The translations under genes and the position numbers were made by a program. Shown here one piece after another: positions 20,800 through 31,100 of a stretch of 64,000 bases of DNA (position 1 is its first letter; every line of letters starts with the position of its first letter). The notes beneath the pieces were generated by a model that was not told the DNA's origin, did not search any database, and was given only the letters and a program-made list of their open reading frames with translations. The stretch is from NCBI GenBank assembly GCA_964036195.1, contig OZ038456.1:12834001-12898000 (forward strand), in the 5' to 3' direction. This stretch comes from Sphaerolaimus hirsutus. Its lineage: Eukaryota; Nematoda; Chromadorea; Monhysterida; Sphaerolaimidae.

Positions 20800-21450
20800 A
20801 AAGAGCGCATGGCAACAGCGCTCAGTGGGCAACTGCGTGCGCGCACTGGGCCGCAATCACCGCATGGCAAACGCAGCACGCGCGCGCGAACGCCAATGCA
20901 TGAGCGGCCGCCCCGCTCGCGCCCGACTGGCGCCAGTTGGGCGGGCAGCCGCCGCTTTTGTGCGGACGCATGCTACTAGCGTTCCAAATATCTCTGGAGT
21001 TTATTTTGATTTATTTTTTAATATAGCTAGGTATGTTTGAATATCACATAAACAATAAATAATTTAAAAAATCTTATATTTATTTATATTTACTCCAGGT
21101 TTTACCGGAGATATATAATTATATTTATGTTATGAAAAGAACATAAAAAAATCTGATTTATTTTAATACCTATTTTCGTTAGTTTTTTTTTCAGAGAGAT
21201 TTGATTATTCTTTGATTATTAATTATTTACTTAATATTTTTTATTTTTTCTTACAGCGATTTCCTGCGATTACATAAAATAATAATTTCTGAAGTCATTT
21301 TCGGAACGCTAGTCGCTGCACTCTGTATGTGGACACGCGCAGCACCATTGGCGCCAGCGTGCCGCGTGCCGCGGATGCCATGCGGTGATTGCGGCCCAGT
21401 GCGCGCACGTAGTTGCCCATTGAGCGCTGTTGACATGCGGTTATTCGCCG
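20800..21450. repeat. GC-rich inverted repeat around an A/T-rich loop
   Basis: AGCGCTCAGTGGGCAACTGCG, CGCGCACTGGGCCGCAATCA and CCGCATGGC in the left arm (20815-20870) pair with TGCCATGCGGTGATTGCGGC, CCAGTGCGCGCACG and GTTGCCCATTGAGCGCTGTT in the right arm (21375-21432). ACTAGCGTTCCAAAT pairs with ATTTTCGGAACGCTAGT (21297-21315). The A/T-rich centre contains AATATAATTATA. It has no clear protein. It is a foldback element. Confidence 0.65.
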
Positions 21451-21732
21451 TCGGGCATAAGTCAAACTTAAAAATGCCATTTTGAAAAATAAAAAAATGT
21501 AAATATGTGAACTTTTGGAATGAAAGTCCCCAGATAAAGTGGGCTAAGAATAAACGTATAAAAAGGTATACAGACGAAAATAGCGATTATGATGGTGAAA
21601 ATGGGCAAGATAGAGCTAATTTCAGCACTTTAAGCGTTTTTACTCTAGTCGTATAATACGCAAGCGGTAACTTGGGTTGGGGCCAACTTATAAATGGCCC
21701 GATCTCGATCCATCCATTATTTTGGATCAACG

Positions 21733-22008
21733 ACATTGGCGCACCGCACACTGAAATTTTGTGTTCAGCGTTCGAACGTTTTTGCACGCTGAACTACAAA
21801 CGCTGAAATCAATATCTAAAGAACACAACATTTTTGAAGCGTAAAAATTCTACTCACATGTGAATTGCGCGAAATATTGCAAATTCCGAAATTTTTACGC
21901 TTCAAAAACGTTGCGTTCTTTAGATTTTGATTTCAGCGTTTGTAGTTCAGCGTGCAAAAACGTTTGAACGCTGAACGCAAAATTTCAGTGTGCGGTGCGC
22001 CATCATGT
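21733..22008. repeat. Foldback MITE with ATTGGCGCACCGCACAC ends (copy 2)
   Basis: This is a near-perfect palindrome from CATTGGCGCACCGCACACTG to CAGTGTGCGGTGCGCCATC. Arms include GTTCGAACGTTTTTGCACGCTGAACTAC and its inverse. It is better preserved than the copy at 2100-2372. Confidence 0.8.
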
Positions 22009-22009
22009 G

Positions 22010-23230
22010 AACTTGGTATTTTTCCAATAAAGTCTAATTTTGTATTTGGATATGATTACATATTGTTCGAATGAGAGTAAAAGACACTGTCGGCGGAATG
22101 TGATAAAGCCACCGGATCTGGTCGCTAATGGCCGCCGACACACTGGCGTGCAGCGCCGGTTCCCCATAGTCAACGGCAGTATACAAATGGGATATCCATA
22201 CGGACTTTTGGACAGGTGCCAAGTTCACATAACGTCGGGATTCGAATATTTCCAACGTTTTTACCGAAAAGAAAAGACTCCGCCCTTCGAGCGGGGAGTT
22301 GCTGAGTTGTTGCGCTGATGCGTTTCACTGGGCTATAGCATTATCGAGCGCCTTTTTCGTTAAATACGAATTGGCATTTTATCAAAAACGCTTTTTCACG
22401 CCGTATACTGAAATGTAAAAAGCGTTACACTTTAGTCGTTAGAAGTCCTGCGCAAAGAGAAAGACATAGGAGTGGTGTAGAATTGTTTTTCCGGTCGAAA
22501 AACATTTTTGTGGGTAAAATGCGTAGTTTAGAGTGCTTGTTTTGATCTAAGTTCGTGTTTTTGCCTGTCATTTTTGTTTTCTGTTTTTATTATCTGTTTT
22601 TTATCATGTTTTGTTTGATTGCAAGGTTTTTTTCGCTTTCGCTTTGCGTTGCGGCATGATGATCGCGATTGTGGGTCTACCGTTTTTCCTCCAAAACACC
22701 CCCCCTTCAAATACCCCCCCCCCTGAAAATACCAACATCTGTTTGTAGTGCGGGAGACGCATAACACACGCTCAAAACGGTTACTCTCTTTAGGTAGAAC
22801 ATTGATTATAACATGTACCTCGTTACATAACGCTGTAAAAAGTTATGGTGCTTATTCTTCCTTTTGTCAAGTTTCTCTGCCAAAGTTTCTAGTCTGAACA
22901 AATAAACCCCCTGGGGGTTTTTCGAGGAAATACGGTAAGATGTTTGTGATGGTGGCATTATTGAAGCAAAAAGCCCATTTATGATCGTCTTTTCAAACTG
23001 TCATGGAAACGATTCAATGAAAACATTACGCGTGTAATCATTGTTAATGGGGGAAAAACGCATAAACTTGAGACATACGTTTTCATGTAAAAAGGTGATC
23101 ACACCTGGGGTAAGGAATGTGGGAAAAGTACAGGCGTTTTACACACACTGCTAGAGCCATCACAACGGACGCTCATAAGTGTCAATTACACGGGTGGTTT
23201 GGTTTTAGAATCGTAAAACTGAATGGGGTA
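22010..23230. other. No recognisable gene
   Basis: Short frames only are present. A half element end (GTTTTTCGAGGAAATACGGTA, 22917-22937) of the TACCGTATTTCC family is present, as is a run of C and ACCCCCC near 22700. I see no conserved domain and no splice-flanked coding segment. Confidence 0.4.
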
Positions 23231-23238
23231 CAGGTGGT

Positions 23239-25973
23239 TTGGGTTATGCCAAACCTCACAACAAAAGTTTACAAAAACACATATCCATGATGGAGTTTCA
23301 AGCACTGGCTGAAGAAAAGTGTTGCATCATATTCAAGGTATACAGCAGCTCTACGATATTCGCCTGTCAAGAGATTGAACAAGGTGAAGCCGCTGATCAA
23401 CTACACGTTCTTTTGCGCTGTGACGTAGGTGGGCAGAACGACACACCTTGGCGAAGCGACCGTGAAGAGTGGATCCTACCGCTCATTTCAAAGTTAGAAC
23501 GACACTCATTAACGCTTTTGCTTTTCAGCGAGCCGTTTCCCAATGGTCAGCCACTGGTACAACTTGCCATCAGTGCAGTGATGGAAAAGCGCCAGCAAAA
23601 ACGGCGCCAGACACGATGGCGCCATTCGGAAACTGGGCGCCAAGCGCCAAGGCCGCCACAGAAAAAGGTCGCCAAGCGGCAATGGCGCCATGGCACGCTG
23701 CCCTTTGGCGCCCTCAAATGGCGCCAGCGCCATGGCGCCATTCCATCACTACATCAGTCCTTTTTCTTTCACACGCTCTTACTGTATTTCTTCTAATACA
23801 ACGGCGCCATCATTTTTTTTAGACACAATGGCGCCATTCGGAAAGTCGGCACCAAGCGCCAAGGGCGCCAGAGAAAAAGGTCGCGAAGCACCAAGGCCGC
23901 CACAGAAAAAGGTCGCCAAGGGGCAATGACACCATGGCGCGCTGCCGTTTGGCGCCCTCAAATGGCGCCAGGGCGATGGCGCCATTCCATCACTACATCA
24001 GTCCTTTTTCTTTCACACACTCTTACTCTATTTCTTCTAATACAACGGCGCCGTTTTTTTTTCCTTATCTTCTTTACTTGCCGTTCTATTAGAGGTGACC
24101 TTCTATTCGCCCCTACTGTTCTATTGCTTTTGTTTGTCTAAAACAGCCAAAAGCTGTCCTTTTGTTACACCTGCCGTTGTATTCCACGTAAATATGCCGT
24201 TCTATTAGAAGAAACCCAGTATTAACGTTTCAGTGACTTTGTGGTGCTACAACATTCATCTGCGGACTTGCGATTGTGGCTGGACGTGTGCAATGATTGC
24301 CAATGTCAACAACCCACAAACGTTGAGCTTCCTGAAACCGACCAGGTGTGGAAAGGTGGTTACCCTTTTTTATCTTAATAGCCCCCCGCCACTGCTCTAA
24401 TTCACACCGTCACTTCTCACTGTGAAAAAACACCTCGCCATGGCACTGTTGCGCCTAAAGACTGTAATAATATACCGTAAACGCTCAAATAAGACCCCAC
24501 CTCAATCCTTTTTTCCGGACACATTTTACAGATGGGACTGATCCAAGGCGCGTCTTATTGAAGACCGCGTCTGTTGAATGGCGGGGGGGGGGGGGGGAGT
24601 TATTTGTGCACGCCATCTTATTCGACCTTTCTGCTATATGTGGGCTATGGTCGGTCAAAAACCTACGTTGTTTGCTTGAATAGTTCGCGCTTGAATTATT
24701 CCCCCTCTAATAACCCCACCCTGTAAGACCAGTGAAGAAACAATACCCCCTTGAATAATCCCCCCTTAAAAGATTTGATTAATTTGGTCTAGCTAATTTT
24801 CACAAAAACGACAGCTTGTTTTGTTTATGAAGCATGTTTCTTAAAATCAGTTCACATAAATATGCTTGAAACTTTTCACAAAACAATAATTCACCCTTCA
24901 ATAATCCCCCCTCCAATAGTTCCCCGCTCAAAGTCCCTGACAAAACAATAATCACCCAGGCCCGTTATTCAACGAAATACGGTAGTGTAAAAACTTTTCT
25001 AGGACACCTTCACCCAGCCTTATACCAGGGGTGGTGCATTCAAGCGGGTTTTATTCGAGCATATACTACCCTAATCTTCTTGCGCACTTAAACAAGCCAT
25101 TCATTACAGATTGCTGAACTATGTGATCAGTTTTCAAAGCTTTCTATTGACGACATTCAGCAGGTAATCTTTTTCAGCAATCACAAGCAAACGTTCAGTC
25201 TCACAATAAACTTATACAAATTTAGCTGGCCACGGGTCTCCAACGTTTCCCACTTGCGGGGACTGCACAGATACCAAATCACTACTCCTGAGCGATAGAT
25301 AGTTGAAAAACTTTTCTGGGGGCGGGGGGGCTGGTGGGGGGGGGGCTTGAGGCGGCAAAACATATAGGGGTTTTCACTGCATACAAGACCAAAAAGCGAA
25401 AAAATGGCTAATAATCAGTTAAAACTGGCCAAAACTACGTTTAATATGCCTAAAAACACCGACATAACGATGCATATAGGCAGAGACCACCGTTTTCATC
25501 CTGAAAAACTATAAAAAAACTGCGAAAAGTGGTCATTTTTACCAAAAAATGGCTCAAAAGAACTGAAAAACCACTCCAGATATAGATAGCTCAGCTATTT
25601 TGGGGGGGGGGGGGGGGTGTTTGGGCGTATTAGCCAAAAATTTTGCGTCCAGATACATTAATAGCTGAGCCGCCTCAGGGATAGATAGATAGCTGAACGG
25701 GCTACGGTATACATACATACCTGGCGGATTTGGAGGGGGGAAGCCCCCCTAGCCCCCCCCCTAGAACACCCCTGTTTACCACTTTCTATAAAACTGTTTT
25801 CTTTCTCTTAACACCAAACACCTTCTACGCAGCCTCACTACAACCTACCCCTGTTCAGTTTTCTATGTGAGAAACATGTCCAGCTTCCCGTTAGGGACCT
25901 TGGAACCACTTCTGCTCGGATCTTAATCCTTGAAACCGGTGAAGAAAGAAGATTGATCGCTCACTTGACATAA
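23239..25973 (+). CDS. 3' part of an unrecognised plus-strand gene
   Basis: Four coding-like segments line up. A first frame (23239 to about 23575) contains MMEFQALAEEKCCIIFK, then DREEWILPLISKLERHSL and LFSEPFPNGQPLVQLAIS. Three exons with full AG/GT borders and compatible phase follow: 24234-24345 (DFVVLQHSSADLRLWLDVCN, ending ELPETDQ), 25110-25163 (IAELCDQFSKLSIDDIQQ) and the terminal exon 25833-25973 (PHYNLPLFSFLCEKHVQLPV..ETGEERRLIAHLT, then TAA). The last three are all in phase 0 at their joins. The join from the first frame is unclear because a hAT-like MITE (23576-23751) abuts it. No family was recognised. The gene converges on the minus-strand gene ending at 28129. Confidence 0.6.
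23576..23751. mobile_element. hAT-like MITE, TAGTGATGG family, GGCGCC-rich
   Basis: Ends are CAGTGATGGAAAAGCGCC and GGCGCCATTCCATCACTA. The flanking CATCAGTG (23568-23575) and CATCAGTC (23752-23759) match at 7 of 8. The interior is dense in GGCGCC and CATGGCGC palindromes. It sits directly after the reading frame VQLAIS of the plus-strand gene. A segment of about 240 bp with its right end (23752-23992) is then repeated in tandem (CATCAGTCCTTTTTCTTTCACAC at 23752 and 23993). Confidence 0.8.
24473..24984. mobile_element. TACCGTA element in an intron of the plus-strand gene
   Basis: TACCGTAAACGCTCAAATAAGACCCC and the right end CAACGAAATACGGTA flank repeated AATAATCCCCCCTT / GAATAGTTC segments. 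It lies between exons 24234-24345 and 25110-25163. Confidence 0.55.
25231..25773. mobile_element. CAGGGGTCTCC-family MITE
   Basis: CACGGGTCTCCAACG at the left and TAGAACACCCCTG at the right are the family ends in degraded form. The interior has AGATAGTTGAAAAACTTTTCTGGGGG, CATATAGGGGTTTTC and GATACATTAATAGCTGAG. No matching 8-bp flank is visible. It lies in the last intron of the plus-strand gene. Confidence 0.7.
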
Positions 25974-26084
25974 ACGTATAACAAGCGCGTCCGAGGGGGG
26001 GGGGCTGTGGCTCTGTGCATGTTTACCCCATGTTCATGTGAAGCGTATTCTACTTTTTCATCTTCCAGGGGGTCGGATAGATGG

Positions 26085-26340
26085 CTAATCAGTCCTCCGG
26101 AGGGATAAATACGTAGGAAAAAAACTTTTGGGTTGTTTGGGTGTTCCCTGGTATTCAATATACACTCTTTTTCAAGATGTACAAAAAGTATAGAAAAATA
26201 CCTAAAAGTAAGCGAAAAACTGCTCAAACTGCGTAAACAACCACATATGCCAGAAAAACAGCTAAAAAAATACAATTAAACACTTGAACTAGTGATTTTG
26301 AAGCTGAAAATCTACAAAAACCGTATCAAAATTACCGATT
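26085..26340. mobile_element. Fragment related to the CAGGGGTCTCC family
   Basis: CAGTCCTCCGGAGGGATAAATACGTAGG, ATACCTAAAAGTAAGCGAAAAACTG and TCTACAAAAACCGTATCAAAATTACCGATTTTGAG resemble the interior and order of the family. The ends are missing. Confidence 0.5.
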
Positions 26341-26517
26341 TTGAGTCAAAAATAGGATCTAGATGCACACTGGGTGAACATGCACACAACAGCCCACTTA
26401 CCTCCTTGATACTTCGTAAGCTTAAAAACCATGACCTTGGCAGCCCCCCCAACTACCCCCACGTCCCACAAACCATGTCACAACCCCCCTCCCTCAGAAA
26501 CTTCTTCCACCTATAGA

Positions 26518-26733
26518 TAGGGTTCAAACGGGATTGAGTTTTCGGGATGCACATCAGGATTCACTACTTTTCATACTTCGAGATCGGGGTCGTCCTCGGC
26601 ATCAGGATTCGTATTTTTGCATTTCAGGATCGCGACCCCGATCGGGATTGGGGTTTCGGGATCGGGATCGTGACCACTAAAACCCGCAATATCACCCCAT
26701 CTGCATCAGGATCACAACCCCGTTTGAACCCTA
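26518..26733 (+). mobile_element. GGGATC hAT-like MITE, short degraded copy
   Basis: Ends are TAGGGTTCAAACGGGATTG and CCCCGTTTGAACCCTA. Flanks CCTATAGA (26510-26517) and CCTATACA (26734-26741) match at 7 of 8. It has few hexamers and lacks the unique core of the long copies, so it is an internally deleted copy of 216 bp. Confidence 0.8.
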
Positions 26734-27261
26734 CCTATACATACCTCGACACTATTGATTTGCTCTTTGTACACCCGTTCACCCCAAAAACGTTGTATAC
26801 CCATGACCCTTCGTTTTTTTTGCTGTCAAAACAATTCACCTTTTTTAGTATTGTATGCTCGAAATGTATCATTTTTTCATCGGCTTTCATTCATGATCGT
26901 TTCACGTGGTCGACAATAAACTGATCTCTGAAAGACCCCATCAAAAAAATCATGTGAAAATGAGCACAAAAGCTTTCTGATTAAAAAAAAAGACCTAGTA
27001 CAAAGTCATGCAGCCTAACGTTAGGACCATCCAGTCACACAATGAGAAAGCACACTCAAGATCATGTACAGTATACTGACCCGAAACCACACGTAGTACA
27101 AAAAAGGACCATGTTTCAATCAGTAAAAGGCTGATATACTTTTTATTATTTATCATTACATACTAAAAGTGAAAACCTATCATCAAAACTTTTTTAAACT
27201 TTTCCTCCCTTTTTGAAAGCCATTATGGTACCTCTTCATACTAAGTACAAAATATGCGAAC

Positions 27262-27681
27262 TACCGTATTTCCTCGAAATACCCCCGGGGGGTTTATTTT
27301 TTCAGAGTGAGAATTTTGAGGGGGGGTTAAACGAGGGGGGGGGGGTATTTCGAGGGGGGGGGTGTTTATTATTTCGCCAGAATTTTTTTGAAAACCAAGT
27401 ACTAAAATGTCGTCTGAAACGTACGCAGACGTCGAAAATGCAACAAAAATCGCCATTTATAAGACTCTAAAGAGTTGCATAAGTGTGTAGACGTATAATC
27501 ACTGTTCTCACATAACAGGGTCATCGTTTTTAACGTGCCTTTGTCATTTACGTTCTCTATACACTCAATTTGGGGGGGCTATTTCGAGGGGGGGTTTATA
27601 AGTTCATAGTGTCCATTTTGAGGGGGGGTATTTCGAGGGGGGCGGTATTTCGAGGGGGGGGTATTTCGAGGAAATACGGTA
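27262..27681. mobile_element. TACCGTATTTCCTCGAAATACCCCC element
   Basis: Both inverted ends are intact (CTACCGTATTTCCTCGAAATACC and GGTATTTCGAGGAAATACGGTA). Sub-terminal arrays of GGGGGGTATTTCGAGG are repeated several times at each side. The borders read TA on both sides. Confidence 0.75.
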
Positions 27682-27738
27682 TACTACAAAGACCCTAGCC
27701 AAAAAAGATCACTATACAGTCCAATAACCATGTGTACA

Positions 27739-27917
27739 TAGCGTTCCAACGATATGGCTTTTCGATATCGATAGTCGATATCCGATATTTTTTCCTAAAA
27801 CTCAATATTCCATATCGATACGATATACAACCTGGATATGGATGTTTCATACGGAATATTGAAAAACGCTCGATATTGGATATTGGATATTCAATACCAT
27901 ATGTTGTTAGAACCCTA
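27739..27917. mobile_element. hAT-like MITE with CGATATTCGATATC interior
   Basis: The element runs from TAGCGTTCCAACGATATGG to TTAGAACCCTA, flanked by TGTGTACA and TCTGTACA (7 of 8). The interior is CGATATCGATATTCGATA simple sequence. Better copies of the family end TAGGGTTGGGACAATATGG (46397-46700), and a one-ended copy lies at about 43420-43524. Confidence 0.7.
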
Positions 27918-28076
27918 TCTGTACACCACTATACTTTAACCACATAAACGTCATAAAAAACATAGCGGCGCCACAATTCTTTTATCCAACTTTATCAAAA
28001 AGCAAAAACAGTCCACAAAACATGAAAAAAAGGAAAAGTTTGTCAGCAAAGCTTTCCCAAAGTTTAAAAGGATTGA

Positions 28077-28082
28077 TTTATT
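28077..28082 (-). terminator. AATAAA polyadenylation signal
   Basis: On the minus strand AATAAA occurs 47 nt after the stop codon at 28129, in TTACAATAAATCAATCC. The distance and the exact hexamer fit a cleavage/polyadenylation signal for the minus-strand gene. Confidence 0.6.
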
Positions 28083-28128
28083 GTAAAACAAAAAAAACCT
28101 TGAAAAACTTTTTAAAAACAGCAACACC

Positions 28129-31100
28129 TTAGTGTTTCGGCATAATGTAGAACAGTTCAGAAAAATTTTTATAATCCTCACCATGAAACCGTTCCACCTC
28201 CATGATTGTAGTCTCGGTGCACAAAGTGGTCTGCGCCTCACTGTCGACAAAAACCGTGCAAATCTGCGTTTTTAACCATTGAACTGACAATCTAAAGATT
28301 GACAAGCAAACAACACATAACAACAGGGGTGGTCGAGCTGCATCCCTGAGTCTGATATCATGCCCTCTTTCTGTCTACCTGCCAGGGCCGTATCCAGGGG
28401 GGAGCGCGGGGGGGGGGGCTGCAGCCCCCCCTTTCCTGAGGCAAGACCAGAAACTGACCTAAAAATGCGACTTTTTCAACGTCACCGTAAAAAATTTGCG
28501 CGTAAGCGCGCATTTCTCACCACATATACCCTATTATCATCAGATTTACTCCATGTCCCTTAAAAACATTATAAAAACACTGAATCCTCACCTTTTTACT
28601 CCTTTTGTATGTATATTTACATACATATACAGCATTTGATGGGGCTGTCCCGAACCCCAATTCCGGCATGCTGTATCCGCTACTAATGCCCCCAGCCCCA
28701 TCACCACATGCCCCATTCTGTACATAAAACGTTAGGGGGGGGGCCTGAGACCCCCCCAGTCGCCAGCCTCTATAAACAAGCAGACCCCCGCCACTGAAAA
28801 ATCCTGGATACCTCCCTGGTATGTGACAAGCAAACGTTTCCCTTTCCGGCATTATCACTCAAAACAGCTTACTCGCACCACAACTAAGGACTACATTAAT
28901 AAACCAAACGTGGCCACTTCTACAACATTCTAAAACAATAACCTCATTCTCCTGGTCAGTCCCCAAACCTGATCGACAGGAACCTGTCTCAGTGTTTGTC
29001 AAACCATCTACATCAATCTCCATCACGTCATCAGCTTCTTTTTCATCCAGTTGAGTATCCACGACCGGAATAGCCTGTTCGCAAAAGATTGCCTTTACTA
29101 CACATTTCAAACAAGCTACCTAAACACTGGAATAAGACCCCAGGGAGGACACTTACTTTTTCCTCACATATTTTGGAGGGAGACTTATTCAAGGGACGGA
29201 CTTATTTGATCGAAAATGACTCCCCCCTTCAATAACTCCCCCCTCCAAAACGTCTGAGCAAAAAAATCACTCCCCTGGGGCATTATTCCAGTGTTTACAA
29301 TATGTACTTTGTATTGCATCCTTTCATACACATAGGCACGGGTCTCCAGGATTTTGGCCGTCACGGGGGCTGGATAGATAGCAAAACGCTCCTCCGAACG
29401 GATAGATAGCTGGAAAGTTTTTGTGCCGGGCGCTGGGCGGGGGGCTTGGGGAGGGGCTCCCGGGCGCAGAATATATAGGCTTTTTCAAGGTTAAGAACGC
29501 AGAAAAAAGAAAAAATCCCTAATAATCAGTTAAAAGTAGCCAAAACTAGGTATAAAACGGCTCAAAATAGGTATATAAGTGCAAACCACGATTTTGAACG
29601 TGAAAAACAACAAAAAGGTCCAAAAATTTGTGATTTTGACCCAAAATCCGGGCAAAACTTCTCAAAAACGACTCGAGATAGATAGATAGCTGACCGATTT
29701 GGGGCGGGGGTAATAGCCAAAAAAAATTGCCTTGCGATAGATAGATAGCTGAGCGGCCTCCGGGATAGATACAAACGTGCGTGTTTAGGGGGCGCGGCCA
29801 GCCCCCCCAGCCCCCCCGTAGGAGACCCCTCCACATGCACACTTATTCAGAAACCCCCAGTTATTGAACAGCGCATTTTTTTCTCACATCCCCAACAGGC
29901 CAGAGTTATTCAAGGGCCGCGGAGTTATTGGAGCGGCTTCTTATGTCAGTATTCCCCGTATTAAAAGACAAAACGCTTGTAGGATTTTGCCATAAACATC
30001 AGTCAAAACATACCTTTTTTTCAACCATCCTTTCTATCAAAAAAACATAATGATAAGGCAATAAAACCCTACATAAAAAGCTCACCAAAAAGTATCCCTC
30101 TACTAAAGCAATGCCATACCTGTTTTTTACTCTTTCTCTTCAAAACTACTTTCTCCCTGCACTGCTGAACATCAACCGTGCTCTCAACGCATCTCTCAAC
30201 CACACTTCCCACCGGCCGGTGCTTAGTACTCCAGGTCATCGGCATACACACCTGCTCTCAATCTCAAACGATTCCACGCATACAGTAAACTGTCAAACAC
30301 GATGGCCACTTCAAACTCAGCTGTCTACTTCCCAGGGGTCTCCAACATTTTCGCCTTTCCCCGCACTGCATAGATAGCAAACCCCCCTCCCCAGGGATAC
30401 ATACCTAAAAAATGTTTCTGCAAGGCGGCTGGGGGGGGCGTTCCGGGCGGCCTAGCGGGGGCAAAATATATAGCTTTTTCAGTGCATTGAAGCCCGTAAC
30501 AACAAAAAAACGCTAGTACTTTGTTAAAAGTGCCTAAAAGTAGGTAGTCAAAAACTTTGCCTCGCGATAGATAGATAGCTGAGGGGCCTCCGCCATACAT
30601 ACAGACGTCGCGAATTTCAGGGCGCCACACCCCCCCCAGGACAGCCCCCCTAGCACACCCCTGCCACTTCTGAAACTACAAAAGTTCAAAACATGAAACC
30701 ATTCCCTTAGGCTGGAAAGATCATGTGCCCTACCTCCACTGTTTTTCTTTCATTTCGCATAACTTATCTCATGTCACATGGATGGGGCGAAGTGCCAAAT
30801 TTGACATTTTACCACACCCTTGAAACAGTTTGAGACTGCTCCTGGACTACCTTGTTCCCCACACCATCTGGACATTCAGTTTCATCTCTTCCCACTTTGT
30901 ACTTCAGTGCAAAGTCCCGTGTGAACCTATAAAGCAAAGGTAGAATAAAGCAAATCCCAGGATAAAACGGTACACGACTTTCTTTTTCGTCAAACCTCAT
31001 ACAACCGCATTTTTTCAAGGGGGAACTTATTCAAGCCTTACTTATTCCATGGGTGTTCTTATTTCTAGTCGTTTCCTAGAGATGGGGTGGTTTTCAATCA

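Noticed and set aside
23460-24140. Several overlapping frames rich in A, P, W and R on both strands
   Set aside because: They track GGCGCC-type repeats of the TAGTGATGG MITE family and are not conserved between copies. Only the part before 23576 looks coding.
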